Below, one piece after another: positions 63,836 through 64,000 of a stretch of DNA of 64,000 nt. Source of the DNA: Candidatus Galacturonatibacter soehngenii (lineage in GTDB: Bacteria > Bacillota > Clostridia > Lachnospirales > Lachnospiraceae); the NCBI RefSeq assembly GCF_008830185.1, contig NZ_WAGX01000003.1:282535-346534 (forward strand), read 5' to 3'. The notes under the pieces were generated by a model that made no database searches, was not told where the DNA came from, and saw only the letters and a program-made list of their open reading frames with translations. How positions within the stretch are numbered: the first letter of the stretch is position 1; each line of letters opens with the position of its first letter. The position numbers and the translations under genes are program-made.

Positions 63836-63927
63836 GGCACGATGTGCCAAATATGCACACCACGCGGAGTGGAAGTGGTTGCTTCGCAACCCGCGTGGGC
63901 ACAAAGTGCCTGCGATGCAGGCACTTT
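63836..63927 (+). terminator. Hairpin cluster between the binding protein and the permease
   Basis: Three stems follow each other: GGCAC/GTGCC (63836-63848), CCACGCG/CGCGTGG with inner GGTTGC/GCAACC (63860-63898), and AAAGTGCCTGC/GCAGGCACTTT (63903-63927) followed by ATTTAAAT. Such stems after a binding-protein gene usually protect its mRNA and reduce downstream expression. Confidence 0.65.
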
Positions 63928-63951
63928 ATTTAAATAAAAGAAGGTGACGAT

Positions 63952-64000
63952 ATGAAAAATGTATTGAAAAATAAAAAAGCAATTGCTTTGTTTGTAGTTC
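63952..64000 (+). CDS. Start of a sugar ABC transporter permease (partial)
   Basis: An ATG at 63952, 6 bases after GAAGGTG, opens a frame MKNVLKNKKAIALFVV that runs off the window. The basic N-terminus followed by a hydrophobic stretch fits a MalF-type permease, and the position after the binding-protein gene supports it. Confidence 0.7.
   Translation, partial: MKNVLKNKKAIALFVV

Overview
The window looks like the chromosome of an anaerobic, spore-forming, AT-rich Firmicute, most likely a Lachnospiraceae / Clostridium cluster XIVa member. The reasons are gpr and spoIIP (sporulation), a confurcating-type [FeFe] hydrogenase, a Clostridia-style purine cluster, a YesMN-type sugar locus, and a four-gene operon (DUF5717-like, DUF5716-like, TPR, coiled-coil membrane protein) that I associate with Lachnospiraceae. 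Species assignment is inference. No rRNA, tRNA or CRISPR array was seen.

Positions 1-1018 hold an IS110-family element that runs off the left edge. The non-coding end upstream of its transposase can fold and may encode a bridge RNA. Positions 1019-12969 are one XRE/DUF5680 regulator gene split by an 11.27-kb, visibly more GC-rich element (1133-12402). The element has near-perfect inverted ends and a GGA target sequence at both junctions. It carries a TnpX-type large serine recombinase, a TnpW-like small protein, a CHC2 primase-like protein, a VapE-type P-loop ATPase with an iteron-like repeat cluster behind it, a broken relaxase, a DUF6076 protein, and a cargo module of response regulator, histidine kinase and ABC exporter. 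Two identical 20-bp direct-repeat operators sit in front of the regulator and exporter genes.

Positions 13026-21247 carry a CobD-like aminotransferase and the four-gene operon. Positions 21468-29560 hold purC-purF-purB and purA, interrupted by a chemoreceptor and a LysR regulator. Positions 29839-38749 hold small genes of uncertain role, an ABC-F protein, the yicC-remA-gmk-rpoZ operon and a second chemoreceptor. Positions 38906-49481 hold rpsT, a two-gene hydrogenase operon, gpr, spoIIP, lepA, hemW and a flavin-binding-fold protein. Positions 49846-53418 are a fructose operon (DeoR regulator, 1-phosphofructokinase, PTS IIABC) behind a repeat operator.

Positions 53594-55034 are an MFS efflux gene preceded by a 12-codon leader peptide and a ribosome-binding-site-trapping hairpin, an apparent translational attenuator. 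Positions 55713 to the right end are a sugar-utilisation locus: putative glycoside hydrolase, DUF1537-type sugar-acid kinase, BKACE (DUF849) enzyme, YesM/YesN two-component pair, lipoprotein sugar-binding protein and the start of an ABC permease. This looks like a dedicated pathway for an unusual acid-sugar substrate.
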